Notes: generated by a model from the sequence alone, not told the origin. Counted from the stretch's first letter, positions 15,741 to 25,649 are shown. The stretch: 64,000 nt of DNA from Roseateles chitinivorans (GCF_002761755.1 NZ_PEOG01000013.1:1-64000); one strand, 5' to 3'. Made by a program: numbers and translations.

Positions 15741-18700
15741 ATGACCGAAGCCAGTCTTGCCGCCGCGTCCGCGCTGCGGCCGTACCAGCTCTCCGACAAC
15801 CTCGCCGCGACCTCCGGCCAGGTGTTTCTCACCGGCACGCAGGCGCTGGTGCGCCTGCTGCTGATGCAGAAGGCCCAGGACGAGCGCCAGGGCCTGAAGA
15901 CCGCCGGCTTCGTCAGCGGCTACCGCGGCAGCCCGCTCGGCATGGTCGACCAGCAGCTGTGGAAGGCGAAGAAGTTCCTCGACCAGGCACAGGTCAACTT
16001 CCTGCCGGCGATCAATGAGGACCTGGCCGCCACCGCCTGCCTGGGCGTGCAGCGCGTGGCCCTCGATCCGAAGCGCACCGTCGATGGCGTCTTCGCGATG
16101 TGGTACGGCAAGGGCCCGGGCGTGGACCGCTCCGGCGACGCGCTCAAGCACGGCAATGTCTACGGGACGGCCAAGCAAGGCGGCGTGCTGGTCGTCTGCG
16201 GCGACGACCACGGCTGCGTGTCCTCCTCCACCCCGCACCAGAGCGACCTGGCGCTGCAGGCCTGGTCGATGCCGCTGGTGCATCCGGGCAACGTCGCCGA
16301 GTACCTCGAGTTCGGTCTCTACGGCTGGGCGCTGTCGCGCTTCTCGGGCGCCTGGGTCGGCTTCAAGGCGATCTCGGAAGTGGTCGAGTCCGGCATGACC
16401 GTCGACCTGGACGCGGTACCGCTGGACTTCGAGCTGCCCGTCGAGCACACGCCGCCGACCGACCTGCACATCCGCTCGGTGGACCTGCCCTCGCTGGAGC
16501 TGGAATCGCGCCTCGCGCACAAGATCGACGCGGTGCTGGCCTTCGCCAAGGTCAACTCGATCGACAAGCACATCGTGGTGAGCCCGCGCGCGACGCTGGG
16601 CATCGTGACCGTCGGCAAGGCGCACTACGACTTCATGGAAGTCCTGCGCCGCCTGGACCTCGATCCCAACGCGCTGGCCGCCGCGGGCGTGCGGGTCTAC
16701 AAGATCGGCCTCGTCTATCCGCTCGAGCCCACTCGCATCCGCGAGTTCGCCCAAGGCCTGACCGACATGCTGGTCATCGAGGAGAAAGCCCCGGTCGTCG
16801 AGCGCCAGATCAAGGAGCTGCTCTACCACCTGCCCGATGCGCAGCGTCCCCGGGTCGTCGGCAAGACCGATGAACACGGCGGCGCGGTGCTGAGCGCGCT
16901 CGGCGAACTGCGGCCGTCGCGCATCATGCCGACGGTCGCCGACTGGCTCGCGCGGCTCAATCCCGCGCTGGACCGCCGCCATCTGGTCGTCGACTTCCTG
17001 ACGCCCTGCCTGCTGTCCAACAGCGCCGACGGCGTGCGCCGCCAGCCCTATTTCTGCTCGGGCTGCCCGCACAACACCTCGACCAAGCTGCCCGAGGGCT
17101 CGCGCGCGCTGGCCGGCATCGGCTGCCACTTCATGGCCAGCTGGATGGAGCGTGGCACTTCCGGCCTGATCCAGATGGGCGCCGAGGGCGTCGATTGGGC
17201 GGCCCACTCGCGCTTCACCACCGAGAAGCATGTCTTCCAGAACCTGGGCGACGGCACCTATTACCACTCGGGCTATCTGGCGATCCGGCAGGCCATCGCG
17301 GCCAAGGCCAACATCACCTACAAGATCCTCTACAACGACGCGGTCGCGATGACCGGCGGCCAGCCGGTCGACGGCCAGACCTCGGTGCCGCAGATCGCGC
17401 GCCAGGTCGAGGCCGAAGGCGTCAAGCGCCTGGTCGTCGTCTCCGACGAGATCGGCAAGTACGACGGCCATCACGGCCTCTTCCCCGCCGGCACCACCTT
17501 CCACGACCGCAGCGAGCTCGACGCGGTGCAGCGCGAGTTGCGCGAGATCGCCGGCGTCACCGTGCTGATCTACGACCAGACCTGCGCCGCCGAGAAGCGT
17601 CGGCGCCGCAAGAAGGGCGAGTTCCCCGACCCCAACAAGCGCATCTTCATCAACGAGTCCGTCTGCGAGGGCTGCGGCGACTGCGGCCAGGCGAGCAATT
17701 GCCTGTCGGTGGTGCCGGTGGAAACCGACTTCGGCCGCAAGCGCGCGATCGAGCAGAGCAGCTGCAACAAGGACTTCAGCTGCGTGAACGGCTTCTGCCC
17801 GAGCTTCGTCTCGGTGCATGGCGCCAAGCTCAAGAAGCGCGCCGGCGCCGCCTTCGGGCCGGCCGACCTGGCGCGCGAGATCGCCGCCATCCAGCCGCCC
17901 GCGACCTGGTCGTGGACCGGCCCGTTCGACATGCTGGTCACCGGCGTGGGCGGCACCGGCGTGGTGACGGTGGGCGCGCTGGTCACGATGGCCGCGCACC
18001 TGGAAGGCAAGCAGAGCTCGGTGCTGGACTTCATGGGCTTCGCGCAGAAGGGCGGCGCCGTGCTGTCCTTCGTGCGGGTCGCGCCGACGCAGGACCTGCT
18101 CAACCAGGTCCGCATCGACACGCAGCAGGCCGATGTGCTGCTGGCCTGCGACATGGTCGTGGGCGCCAGCGCCGATGCGCTGGCCACGGTCAAGGCCGGT
18201 CGCACGGTGATCCTGGCCAACACCCATGAACTGCCCACTGCCGCCTTCGTCCGCAACCCCGATGCCAGCCTGCAGGCCGACTCGCTGCTGGCCAAGATGC
18301 GCCACGCGGTCGGCGAAGGCGCCGGTCTGCTCGCCAGCATCGATGCACAGGACATCGCCCAGCGCCTGATGGGTGACACCATGCCCAGCAACATCGTGAT
18401 GCTGGGCGCCTGCTGGCAGCGCGGCCTGGTGCCGGTGTCCTTCGAGGCGCTGATGCGCGCCATCGAGCTCAACGGCGTCGCGGTCGAGAACAACAAGACC
18501 GCCTTCGCGCTGGGCCGTCTGGCGATCGCCGCGCCCGAGGCGCTGCGCCGGCTGGCCGGCGAGCAGGCGGGCTCGGCGGTGCAGTGGTTCAACTTCGACC
18601 AGCTCGACGACAAGGATGGCCAGCCCGGCCTGATCTCGCGTCGCAAGGCCTTCCTCACCGAGTACCAGGACGCGGCCTACGCGTCGCGTTACGAGGCGCT

Positions 18701-19328
18701 GGTGCAGCGGGTGCGCGCGGCGGAATCGGCGCTCGGCGACGCCGGCAAGGGCCTGCGCCTGACCAAGGCGGTCGCGCGCTACTACGCCAAGCTGCTGGCG
18801 ATCAAGGACGAATACGAGGTCGCCCGCCTGTACACCGACGGCAGGTTCGAGGCCGCGCTCAAGGCGCAGTTCGAGGACTGGGACCACCTGAGCTTCCACA
18901 TGGCGCCGCCGTTGATCGCCAAGCCCGGTGCCGACGGCCGGGCGAAGAAGGTCGAGCTGGGGTCGTGGACCTTCAAGGCGCTCAAGGCGCTCGCGAAGCT
19001 CAAGGGCCTGCGCGGCGGCGCGCTCGACCTCTTCGGCAAGACCGAGGAACGCCGCATCGAGCGTCAGCTGATCCGCGACTACGAGGCGCTCGTCGACGAG
19101 CTGCTGGCGCACCTGAACGCCGACAAGCTCGACGTGGCGATCAAGCTCGCGCGCCTGCCCGAAGGGATTCGCGGCTACGGCCACGTGAAGCTGGCCAACG
19201 TCGTCACCGTGCGTGCGCAATGGAAGGATCTGCTGGACCGCTTCCATGGCCGCGCGGTCGAGGCGCCGATCGCTGTCGTGCCGCTGACGAAGGCCCCTGA
19301 ACGTGTGAAGGGCGTGGCCGAACTCTGA
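15741..19328 (+). CDS. Indolepyruvate ferredoxin oxidoreductase, fused single-chain
   Basis: A 1195-residue TPP- and Fe-S-dependent enzyme that decarboxylates aryl-pyruvates (and probably branched 2-oxo acids) to acyl-CoA, reducing ferredoxin. In archaea the activity needs separate IorA and IorB chains; here they are fused, as in many proteobacteria. In order: an N-terminal pyrimidine-binding part (AGFVSGYRGSPLGMVDQQLW), a transferase-like middle, a TPP pyrophosphate-binding part, a Cys-rich segment (SVCEGCGDCGQASNC) for Fe-S binding, and a gamma-type domain (TGVGGTGVVTVG, GFAQKGGAV). The start ATG has GGGGAGA 10 bases upstream. Transcription is probably controlled by the divergent Lrp-type regulator. 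Confidence 0.93.
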   Translation: MTEASLAAASALRPYQLSDNLAATSGQVFLTGTQALVRLLLMQKAQDERQGLKTAGFVSGYRGSPLGMVDQQLWKAKKFLDQAQVNFLPAINEDLAATACLGVQRVALDPKRTVDGVFAMWYGKGPGVDRSGDALKHGNVYGTAKQGGVLVVCGDDHGCVSSSTPHQSDLALQAWSMPLVHPGNVAEYLEFGLYGWALSRFSGAWVGFKAISEVVESGMTVDLDAVPLDFELPVEHTPPTDLHIRSVDLPSLELESRLAHKIDAVLAFAKVNSIDKHIVVSPRATLGIVTVGKAHYDFMEVLRRLDLDPNALAAAGVRVYKIGLVYPLEPTRIREFAQGLTDMLVIEEKAPVVERQIKELLYHLPDAQRPRVVGKTDEHGGAVLSALGELRPSRIMPTVADWLARLNPALDRRHLVVDFLTPCLLSNSADGVRRQPYFCSGCPHNTSTKLPEGSRALAGIGCHFMASWMERGTSGLIQMGAEGVDWAAHSRFTTEKHVFQNLGDGTYYHSGYLAIRQAIAAKANITYKILYNDAVAMTGGQPVDGQTSVPQIARQVEAEGVKRLVVVSDEIGKYDGHHGLFPAGTTFHDRSELDAVQRELREIAGVTVLIYDQTCAAEKRRRRKKGEFPDPNKRIFINESVCEGCGDCGQASNCLSVVPVETDFGRKRAIEQSSCNKDFSCVNGFCPSFVSVHGAKLKKRAGAAFGPADLAREIAAIQPPATWSWTGPFDMLVTGVGGTGVVTVGALVTMAAHLEGKQSSVLDFMGFAQKGGAVLSFVRVAPTQDLLNQVRIDTQQADVLLACDMVVGASADALATVKAGRTVILANTHELPTAAFVRNPDASLQADSLLAKMRHAVGEGAGLLASIDAQDIAQRLMGDTMPSNIVMLGACWQRGLVPVSFEALMRAIELNGVAVENNKTAFALGRLAIAAPEALRRLAGEQAGSAVQWFNFDQLDDKDGQPGLISRRKAFLTEYQDAAYASRYEALVQRVRAAESALGDAGKGLRLTKAVARYYAKLLAIKDEYEVARLYTDGRFEAALKAQFEDWDHLSFHMAPPLIAKPGADGRAKKVELGSWTFKALKALAKLKGLRGGALDLFGKTEERRIERQLIRDYEALVDELLAHLNADKLDVAIKLARLPEGIRGYGHVKLANVVTVRAQWKDLLDRFHGRAVEAPIAVVPLTKAPERVKGVAEL

Positions 19329-19367
19329 AGCCCGGCATCGCCGACGGGCGAGGCCGCGCCGGGCTTC
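19327..19367 (+). terminator. Hairpin after the oxidoreductase gene
   Basis: GAAGCCCGGC at 19327-19336 overlaps the stop codon and pairs with GCCGGGCTTC at 19358-19367 (10 bp, 21-base loop). Position suggests a terminator, but there is no T-run. Confidence 0.4.
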
Positions 19368-19503
19368 CGTCCTGAAGAGGGACTGCGGCGCGGGACGGTG
19401 CCTTCTTCGATATTCGTCAAGGCGTCGAGTCGGGAGGCCGGGGAAGCTGGACGCCCTCTGCCACTTCCCGAGACGGCCCGGCGGATGCCCGGCCGCTCCA
19501 ACC

Positions 19504-19791
19504 ATGCCGACGATCCTGAAGTTCGATGGATTGCGGGCGGTGATCTACCTCAACGATCAGCGGCCCGGCCACATCCACGTGATGGGCTCCGGCGGCGAGG
19601 CGCGCTTCGAGTTGCGCCTCGGCCCGGACAACGACGCCCCCTTCGCCCGCCCCGACCGCGGACGCGACGCGATCCTGCTGCGAGAGAACCACTTCTTCCC
19701 GCATGCGCGCCTCAATCGGATCGTCGCGGTGCTGGCAAGCCAGTTGCCGCGCCTGATCGCCGACTGGAGGGCGCTCCATGGCCGGCATTGA
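19504..19791 (+). CDS. DUF4160 domain protein
   Basis: A 95-residue protein of the DUF4160 family. The N-terminus MPTILKFDGLRAVIYLNDQRPGHIHV and the GEARFELRLG segment are typical. The C-terminal helix (LNRIVAVLASQLPRLIADW) is also typical of the family. DUF4160 genes are frequently followed by DUF2442 genes, as here, with a 14-base overlap. The pair resembles a toxin-antitoxin-like module, but no activity is established. Confidence 0.85.
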   Translation: MPTILKFDGLRAVIYLNDQRPGHIHVMGSGGEARFELRLGPDNDAPFARPDRGRDAILLRENHFFPHARLNRIVAVLASQLPRLIADWRALHGRH

Positions 19792-20500
19792 CGATCCCCG
19801 GCGCGGCCTCGACCGGCTCGACGGCTTCGGGAACTCGGGCGATCCCCGCGCTCGGCATGACCGCCCCGGGGACTTCGGCCACCTCAGCCACCCGGCCGAC
19901 GAGGCCTCCTCCCGTGACCCGGCGCTCCCGCCCGCCGCCATCGACGCGGACGCCTACGAGGCGGCGGAGCGCGAAGGCGCACTGCAGCGCGCGCTGCTGC
20001 CGGCGGCGGTGGCGGTGCGCTACGACGGCGCCACGGACCGGGTGCTGGTGGTCCTCGACACCGGCGTCGAACTCGCCTTCGCGCCGTGGCTGGTCCAGGG
20101 GCTGGGCGGCGCGGAGGCCGGCGACCTGGTCGAGGCGGAAATCTCGCCGTCCGGTCATGGCGTGCACTTCCCGCGGCTCAACGCCGATGTGTTCCTGCCG
20201 GGCCTGCTCGAAGGCGTGATGGGCACGCGACGGTGGATGGCCACGATGCGACGCGCCACGCCGCTGCATGCGCCAGCGGCCCCGGCGCTGTGCGCCCACA
20301 GTCGTCCCAGTCCTCCCAGTCCTCCCAGTCCTCCCAGTCCTCCCAGCGCTCCCAGCGCTCCCAGCGCTTCCTGTGGTCCCGTTGCTCCCGATGCTCCGCG
20401 TGCTCCCGGCGCTCCGCGTGTTCCCGATGCGCCTCGTGCTCCCGGTGGCCTCGAACCGCCCGACGCCCGCGAAGCGCCGTGGCCCGTCAAGCGCCCGTGA
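19778..20500 (+). CDS. DUF2442 domain protein with Pro/Ser repeat tail
   Basis: A 240-residue protein overlapping the DUF4160 gene by 14 bases. Residues 75-160 form a DUF2442 domain (VRYDGATDRVLVVLDTGVELAF ... FLPGLLEGVMGTRRWMA). The first 70 residues are charged and probably disordered. From about residue 175 the protein becomes low complexity: repeated PSP/PSA triplets, then APRAPGAPRVPDAP-type repeats. The tail is encoded by a 9-bp tandem repeat and lies past the usual family end, so it may be a repeat expansion that moved the stop downstream. Partner function with DUF4160 is likely but unproven. Confidence 0.75.
   Translation: MAGIDDPRRGLDRLDGFGNSGDPRARHDRPGDFGHLSHPADEASSRDPALPPAAIDADAYEAAEREGALQRALLPAAVAVRYDGATDRVLVVLDTGVELAFAPWLVQGLGGAEAGDLVEAEISPSGHGVHFPRLNADVFLPGLLEGVMGTRRWMATMRRATPLHAPAAPALCAHSRPSPPSPPSPPSPPSAPSAPSASCGPVAPDAPRAPGAPRVPDAPRAPGGLEPPDAREAPWPVKRP
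20302..20373 (+). repeat. 9-bp minisatellite in the DUF2442 gene
   Basis: About eight copies of a 9-base unit: TCGTCCCAG, four exact TCCTCCCAG, two CGCTCCCAG and a degenerate CGCTTCCTG. In frame each copy encodes a Pro/Ser triplet. Copy-number change by multiples of nine would alter tail length without a frameshift. Imperfect GCTCCCG/GCTCCGCGT repeats continue to about 20450. Confidence 0.9.
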
Positions 20501-20577
20501 GCGGCGAGTCCGCTACAACTGTGAAGTAGCGCAAAGGCCCCTGGACACGCCGGATGGCCCGGCGGCATGCTTGCCGC

Positions 20578-22125
20578 ATGTCCTTCCCGACCTCTCCCTT
20601 CGCGCCCCGCCGCCGCTCGCTGCTGCTGGGTGCGACCGCCTCCGCCGCGCTTGCTGCCTGCGGCGGTCTGTCGACCATGCCCGACCTGCCGATGGACGCC
20701 TCGCAGCGTCTGCGCGCCGCCAACCGCATCGGTTGGGGTGCGACGCAAGCGCAGCTGGAGGAGATCGAGCGCCTCGGCTGGGGCCGCTACGTCGAGCGCC
20801 AGTTGAAGGCGGACCCGCTGGCGCCGATGCCGCCGCCGATCCAGGCCCGCATCGATGCGTTGGGCATCAGCCAGGGCGACGTCACCGCGCGCGTCTGGGC
20901 CGCCGAGTCCCTCCGCCGCGGCGGCGACAAGGGAGCGACCGAGGAGGAACGCAGCGCCGCGCGCAAGGCCTACCAGGACGCGCAGGGCCTGGCCGCGCGG
21001 GAGACCGGCGAACGCCAGCTGCTGCGCGAGCTCTACGCGGAGCAGCAGCTGCTCGAGCAGCTGGCGTGGTTCTGGTTCAACCACTTCAATGTCCATCAGG
21101 GCAAGCGCGACATCCGCCTGCTGCTGTCCGATTACCAGGACCGGGCGCTGCGGCCGCACGCCCTCGGCTCCTTCCGCGCGATGCTGGGGGCGGTGGCCCG
21201 CCATCCGGCGATGCTGCGCTACCTGGACAACGACCAGAACGCTGTCCGTGCGATCAATGAGAACTACGCGCGCGAGCTGCTGGAGCTCCACACGATGGGC
21301 GTCGACGGCGGCTACACGCAGCGCGACGTGCAGGAGCTGGCGCGGGTGCTGACCGGCTTCGGCGTGCGCGTCGATCCGGAGCCGGCCAAGGTCGCCCCCA
21401 GATTCGAGACGCTGTACCGCCGCGACGGCCTGTTCGAGTTCCACCCCGGCCGGCATGATTTCGGCGACAAGCAGTTGCTCGGCCGCACGATCCGGGGCCG
21501 CGGCGCCGATGAGCTCGACGAGGTGCTGGACCTGCTGGTCGCGCAGCCGGCGACGGCGCGCTTCGTGTCCCGCAAGCTGGCGGTGTTCCTCCTGAGCGAC
21601 CAGCCGCCGCCGGCCCTCGTCGACGCGATGACCGCGGCCTTCCAGCGCACGAAGGGCGACATCCCGGCCACGCTGCGGCCGATGCTGCGCTCGCCGGCGT
21701 TGCTCTCGGCCGACGCGCCCAAGTTCAAGGATCCTCATCGTTACCTGCTGTCGAGCCTGCGCGCCGGGTTCGAGCAACGGCCGCTGCAGAACGCGCAGCC
21801 GCTGCAGAACTGGCTGCGACGCCTGGGCCAGGGGCTCTACGACAAGCAGACGCCGGACGGCTACCCGCTGACGGCCGAGGCGTGGAACAGTCCGGGCCAG
21901 ATGACGCTGCGCTTCGAGATCGCACGGCAGATCGGCGGCGGCGCGGCCGCGCTGTACCGCCCCGAAGGCACGACCGCCCCGGTTCCGCTGCCCGACCTGA
22001 AGGCGCTGCGGGCCCGCGTCGAGCCCAGCCTGGCGATCCCGACCCGAGAGGCGCTCGCCCAGACGACCTCACCGCAGCAGTGGCTCACCCTCTGGCTGTC
22101 CAGTCCCGACTTCATGTATCTCTGA
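20578..22125 (+). CDS. DUF1800 family exported protein
   Basis: A 515-residue DUF1800 protein. The N-terminus RRRSLLLGATASAALAAC combines a twin-Arg-like signal with a lipobox (LAAC), so it is exported, perhaps as a Tat lipoprotein. The family core includes NRIGWGAT, WFWFNHFNVH, RHPAMLRYLDND, NENYARELLELHTMGVDGGYTQ and FHPGRHDFGDK. Function is unknown; the DUF1800-DUF1501 pairing is widespread. The ATG at 20578 starts right at the signal peptide; an earlier in-frame ATG at 20554 adds eight residues. The partner gene starts 10 bases after its stop. Confidence 0.88.
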   Translation: MSFPTSPFAPRRRSLLLGATASAALAACGGLSTMPDLPMDASQRLRAANRIGWGATQAQLEEIERLGWGRYVERQLKADPLAPMPPPIQARIDALGISQGDVTARVWAAESLRRGGDKGATEEERSAARKAYQDAQGLAARETGERQLLRELYAEQQLLEQLAWFWFNHFNVHQGKRDIRLLLSDYQDRALRPHALGSFRAMLGAVARHPAMLRYLDNDQNAVRAINENYARELLELHTMGVDGGYTQRDVQELARVLTGFGVRVDPEPAKVAPRFETLYRRDGLFEFHPGRHDFGDKQLLGRTIRGRGADELDEVLDLLVAQPATARFVSRKLAVFLLSDQPPPALVDAMTAAFQRTKGDIPATLRPMLRSPALLSADAPKFKDPHRYLLSSLRAGFEQRPLQNAQPLQNWLRRLGQGLYDKQTPDGYPLTAEAWNSPGQMTLRFEIARQIGGGAAALYRPEGTTAPVPLPDLKALRARVEPSLAIPTREALAQTTSPQQWLTLWLSSPDFMYL

Positions 22126-22135
22126 GCTGTCCACC

Positions 22136-23464
22136 ATGCACCGCCGCCACCTCCTGCAGGCACTCGCTGCCACGCCGTTGACCCTCACCTCGGCCCGCCT
22201 CTTCGCCGCCGCCCCGCCCAATCCCAGCGACCTGGAGAAGACGGGGACGCCGGAGCCCCTCCGAGCGATTGCCGAGCGTGCGGAGGCGCTTGAGCGAGGA
22301 GGGGCTCCGGCGTCCCCGTCTTCGGGCGCAGTCCAGCAGCGCCCCCGTTTCCTCCTGGTCTTCCTCCGCGGCGGCTACGACGCGACCCACCTGCTGGTCC
22401 CCACGGCCAGCAGCTTCTACTACGAGCAGCGCCCGCGCATCGCCATCCCGCGCCCGTCTCCGACCGACGCCACCGCCGCGCTGGCGCTGGATGCCGACTG
22501 GGGCCTTCATCCCGCGCTGAAAAGCAGCCTGTACCCGCTGGCCCAATCGGGCCAGGTCCGTTTCATCCCGTTCGCTGGCACCGAGGACCTGTCGCGCAGC
22601 CACTTCGAGACGCAGGACAGCATCGAGCTGGGCCAGCCGCTCGGGGGTTCGCGGGACTACAACTCCGGTTTCCTGAACCGACTGGCGGCCGAGCTCGATG
22701 CGCGGCAGGCGCTGTCGTTCACGGACCAGTTGCCGATCGCGTTCCGCGGCCCGGTGCGGATCGCCAATGCCGGTTTGCGCGAAGCGGCGCGCCCGGCGGT
22801 CGACGCCAGGAACCGCGCGCTGATCGCGAGCATGTACCGGGGGCAGGCGCTTGGCGCCGCGGTCGACGAGGGCCTGTCGCTGCGCGACGAGCTGGCGCGC
22901 GACCTGTCGCCCGACAAGATGAAGGCGATGACCGACGCGGCCGGCCGCAACGCGATCCCGGCCAAGGGTTTCGAGCTCGAGGCGCGTCGCATCGCCACGC
23001 TGATGCGGGGCCGCTTCAGCCTGGGCTTCATCGATGTCGGCGGCTGGGACACGCATGTGAATCAGGGCGGCGCGACCGGCCAGTTGGCCAACCGCTTCGA
23101 GGAACTCGGCCGCGGCCTGGCGGCGATCGCGGATGAACTCGGCCCGGACCTCTGGCGCCAGACCACGGTGATGGTGATCAGCGAATTCGGCCGCACCTTC
23201 CGCGAGAACGGCAACCGCGGCACCGACCACGGCCATGGCAGCGTCTATTGGCTGCTCGGCGGGGCCTTGGCTAGCGGCGGCCCGGTGGTCGGCGAGCAGG
23301 TCGCGCTGAACGCCAGGACCTTGTTCCAGAACCGCGACTATCCGGTGCTCAACGATTACCGCGCGGTGCTCGGCGGCCTCTGGCAGCGCCAGTTCGGCCT
23401 GTCGACCGCCGCCGTCGCGCGCGTCTTCCCCGGCGTCCGCCCGCTGGACCTTCGCCTGATCTGA
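22136..23464 (+). CDS. DUF1501 family exported protein (sulfatase/phosphatase-like fold)
   Basis: A 442-residue DUF1501 protein, downstream partner of the DUF1800 gene. The signal peptide begins MHRRHLLQALAATPLTLTSARLFA. Core motifs include FLLVFLRGGYDATHLLVP, PFAGTEDLSRSHFETQD, FIDVGGWDTHVNQGG and VMVISEFGRTFRENGNRGTDHGHG, which carry the His/Asp residues of an alkaline-phosphatase-like metal site. Residues 34-62 are encoded by a perfect palindromic insertion placed between the signal peptide and the core, so the enzyme core is probably intact. Substrate unknown. Confidence 0.88.
   Translation: MHRRHLLQALAATPLTLTSARLFAAAPPNPSDLEKTGTPEPLRAIAERAEALERGGAPASPSSGAVQQRPRFLLVFLRGGYDATHLLVPTASSFYYEQRPRIAIPRPSPTDATAALALDADWGLHPALKSSLYPLAQSGQVRFIPFAGTEDLSRSHFETQDSIELGQPLGGSRDYNSGFLNRLAAELDARQALSFTDQLPIAFRGPVRIANAGLREAARPAVDARNRALIASMYRGQALGAAVDEGLSLRDELARDLSPDKMKAMTDAAGRNAIPAKGFELEARRIATLMRGRFSLGFIDVGGWDTHVNQGGATGQLANRFEELGRGLAAIADELGPDLWRQTTVMVISEFGRTFRENGNRGTDHGHGSVYWLLGGALASGGPVVGEQVALNARTLFQNRDYPVLNDYRAVLGGLWQRQFGLSTAAVARVFPGVRPLDLRLI
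22237..22323. repeat. 87-bp palindromic element inserted in frame in DUF1501 gene
   Basis: A perfect 26-bp inverted repeat (22237-22262 and 22298-22323; left arm begins GAAGACGGGGACGCCGG) flanks a 35-base centre containing three GAGCG repeats. Total length 87 bases is exactly 29 codons and contains no stop, so the reading frame is kept. It resembles REP-type or Rickettsia-palindromic-element-type miniature repeats. I see no second copy in this window. Confidence 0.85.
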
Positions 23465-23516
23465 CCGCCGGTTCGCGCAAAACCCCCAGCTGTTGCAAGC
23501 GCTTGCAGCGCCAGCC

Positions 23517-23546
23517 TTGCAGATGAGAGCAATTCTCATCTAGCAT
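23517..23546 (+). promoter_or_regulatory. Fur-type box inside a promoter
   Basis: GATGAGAGCAATTCTCATC at 23522-23540 is a palindrome with perfect 7-base arms and matches the core of betaproteobacterial Fur boxes. It fills the 18-base spacer between TTGCAG (-35, 23517-23522) and TAGCAT (-10, 23541-23546). Iron-loaded Fur would therefore block polymerase. Transcription would start near 23553. Confidence 0.72.
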
Positions 23547-23552
23547 CCCCAC

Positions 23553-23662
23553 TCCAACGAAAAGACTCCGGCGGGATCCGACCCCGCGACCAATGCAATT
23601 GCAGAGAGGCCACGCCGCGCATCCGATCGGCATCGTTGCGCGGCGGGCCTCTCCTTCTTTTT
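23553..23662 (+). ncRNA. Candidate iron-responsive short RNA or attenuated leader
   Basis: From the predicted start of the Fur-controlled promoter to the terminator-like hairpin is about 110 bases. The RNA would carry a small hairpin (GCGGG 23571-23575 with CCCGC 23583-23587), a single-stranded stretch with CAATGCAATTGCAG, and the terminator stem. This is the architecture of Fur-regulated small RNAs such as RyhB or PrrF, though no sequence similarity is claimed. It may instead be the 5' leader of the fagA-like/fumC operon, with termination or readthrough. Confidence 0.45.
23604..23662 (+). terminator. Long hairpin with T-run in the fumC leader
   Basis: GAGAGGCC (23604-23611) pairs with GGCCTCTC (23646-23653) and, after one bulged A, CGCCGCGC (23613-23620) with GCGCGGCG (23638-23645); the inner loop is 17 bases. 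CTTCTTTTT follows at 23654-23662. The stem and T-run fit an intrinsic terminator, 120 bases before the next gene. Confidence 0.7.
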
Positions 23663-23781
23663 GCCGTCGCGACACAGGCATCCGCCTTGCTGGAGCCCCT
23701 ACCGTTGCCACCACCGCCAGCGTTCCTGCCAGCCCGCGCCCGCCGTCACCCGGCCCAGGTCTTGACCGTCAGGAGCCTCCA

Positions 23782-24243
23782 ATGCCCTTGCTGCCATCGC
23801 GCCCCACCGCTTCCGAGGGAAGGTCCGCGCCACGCCTCCCTCTGGCGGGGGAGTTCCGCCCCGCCCCGATGGCGGGCGACGGCGGATGTGCCGCCGCCGA
23901 TCATCCGGGCGTCGAGTGCCTGCGGTGGCTGGGTTTGAAGATCGCCTGCGGCCTGTCTCCCGATGACCCGGGGCTGCTGCGCCGCCACCAGCTGGCGCTC
24001 GAGCAACTGGTCGACGCCGGCGTGCTGGCGCCGATTCCCGCCCACGAGCAGGCCCTCCGGCTGCTGTACGGCGCCGCGCACGACACGCTGCTACCCTGGC
24101 ACTGGCGATGCGCCTGCCTGGACCAGCTGAATCGGCCGCTCGCGGCCCTGCAGCGGCTGGCCGATGCGCTGGGCGACGCCGCCCTCGTCGCGCGCCTGCA
24201 GCGCTTCCACTGGCGCCTGAGCCGCAGCCCCATTCAGGAATGA
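23782..24243 (+). CDS. FagA-like protein of Fur-regulated fumC operon
   Basis: A 153-residue cytoplasmic protein with a helical core from about residue 45: ECLRWLGLKIACGL, then LLRRHQLALEQLVDAG, then LLPWHWRCACLDQLNRPLAALQRLADAL. The position (after a Fur box, 19 bases before fumC) and the WHWR...L..RPL pattern resemble FagA, the small protein encoded before fumC in Pseudomonas iron-regulated operons. That match is from memory and moderate. The ATG has AGGAG 8 bases upstream, so the start is well supported, whereas the frame reaching back to 23593 runs through the terminator hairpin. Function of FagA is unknown. Confidence 0.6.
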   Translation: MPLLPSRPTASEGRSAPRLPLAGEFRPAPMAGDGGCAAADHPGVECLRWLGLKIACGLSPDDPGLLRRHQLALEQLVDAGVLAPIPAHEQALRLLYGAAHDTLLPWHWRCACLDQLNRPLAALQRLADALGDAALVARLQRFHWRLSRSPIQE

Positions 24244-24262
24244 CCCGGAACGAAGGATCCCC

Positions 24263-25649
<1,387 letters not shown>

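Noticed and set aside
15588..19505. Very long minus-strand open frame opposite the indolepyruvate oxidoreductase
   Set aside because: It is the mirror of a GC-rich coding gene: Arg/Ala/His/Gln-rich translation with no domain, while the plus strand has a complete known enzyme. Only 15117-15587 in this frame is real (the Lrp gene).
20302..20373. CRISPR array
   Set aside because: The 9-bp units are contiguous with no spacers and lie inside a gene; it is a minisatellite.
19504..20500. DUF4160/DUF2442 as a proven toxin-antitoxin system
   Set aside because: The overlap and pairing are suggestive, but neither protein shows a known toxin or DNA-binding antitoxin motif.
22237..22323. Insertion sequence or intrinsic terminator
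   Set aside because: No transposase or target duplication is seen, the stem has no T-run, and the frame stays open through it; a miniature palindromic repeat fits better.
23593..23781. Coding start of the FagA-like protein at 23593
   Set aside because: That frame crosses the terminator-like hairpin and is Arg/Pro-rich; a good ribosome site and conserved-looking sequence begin at 23782.
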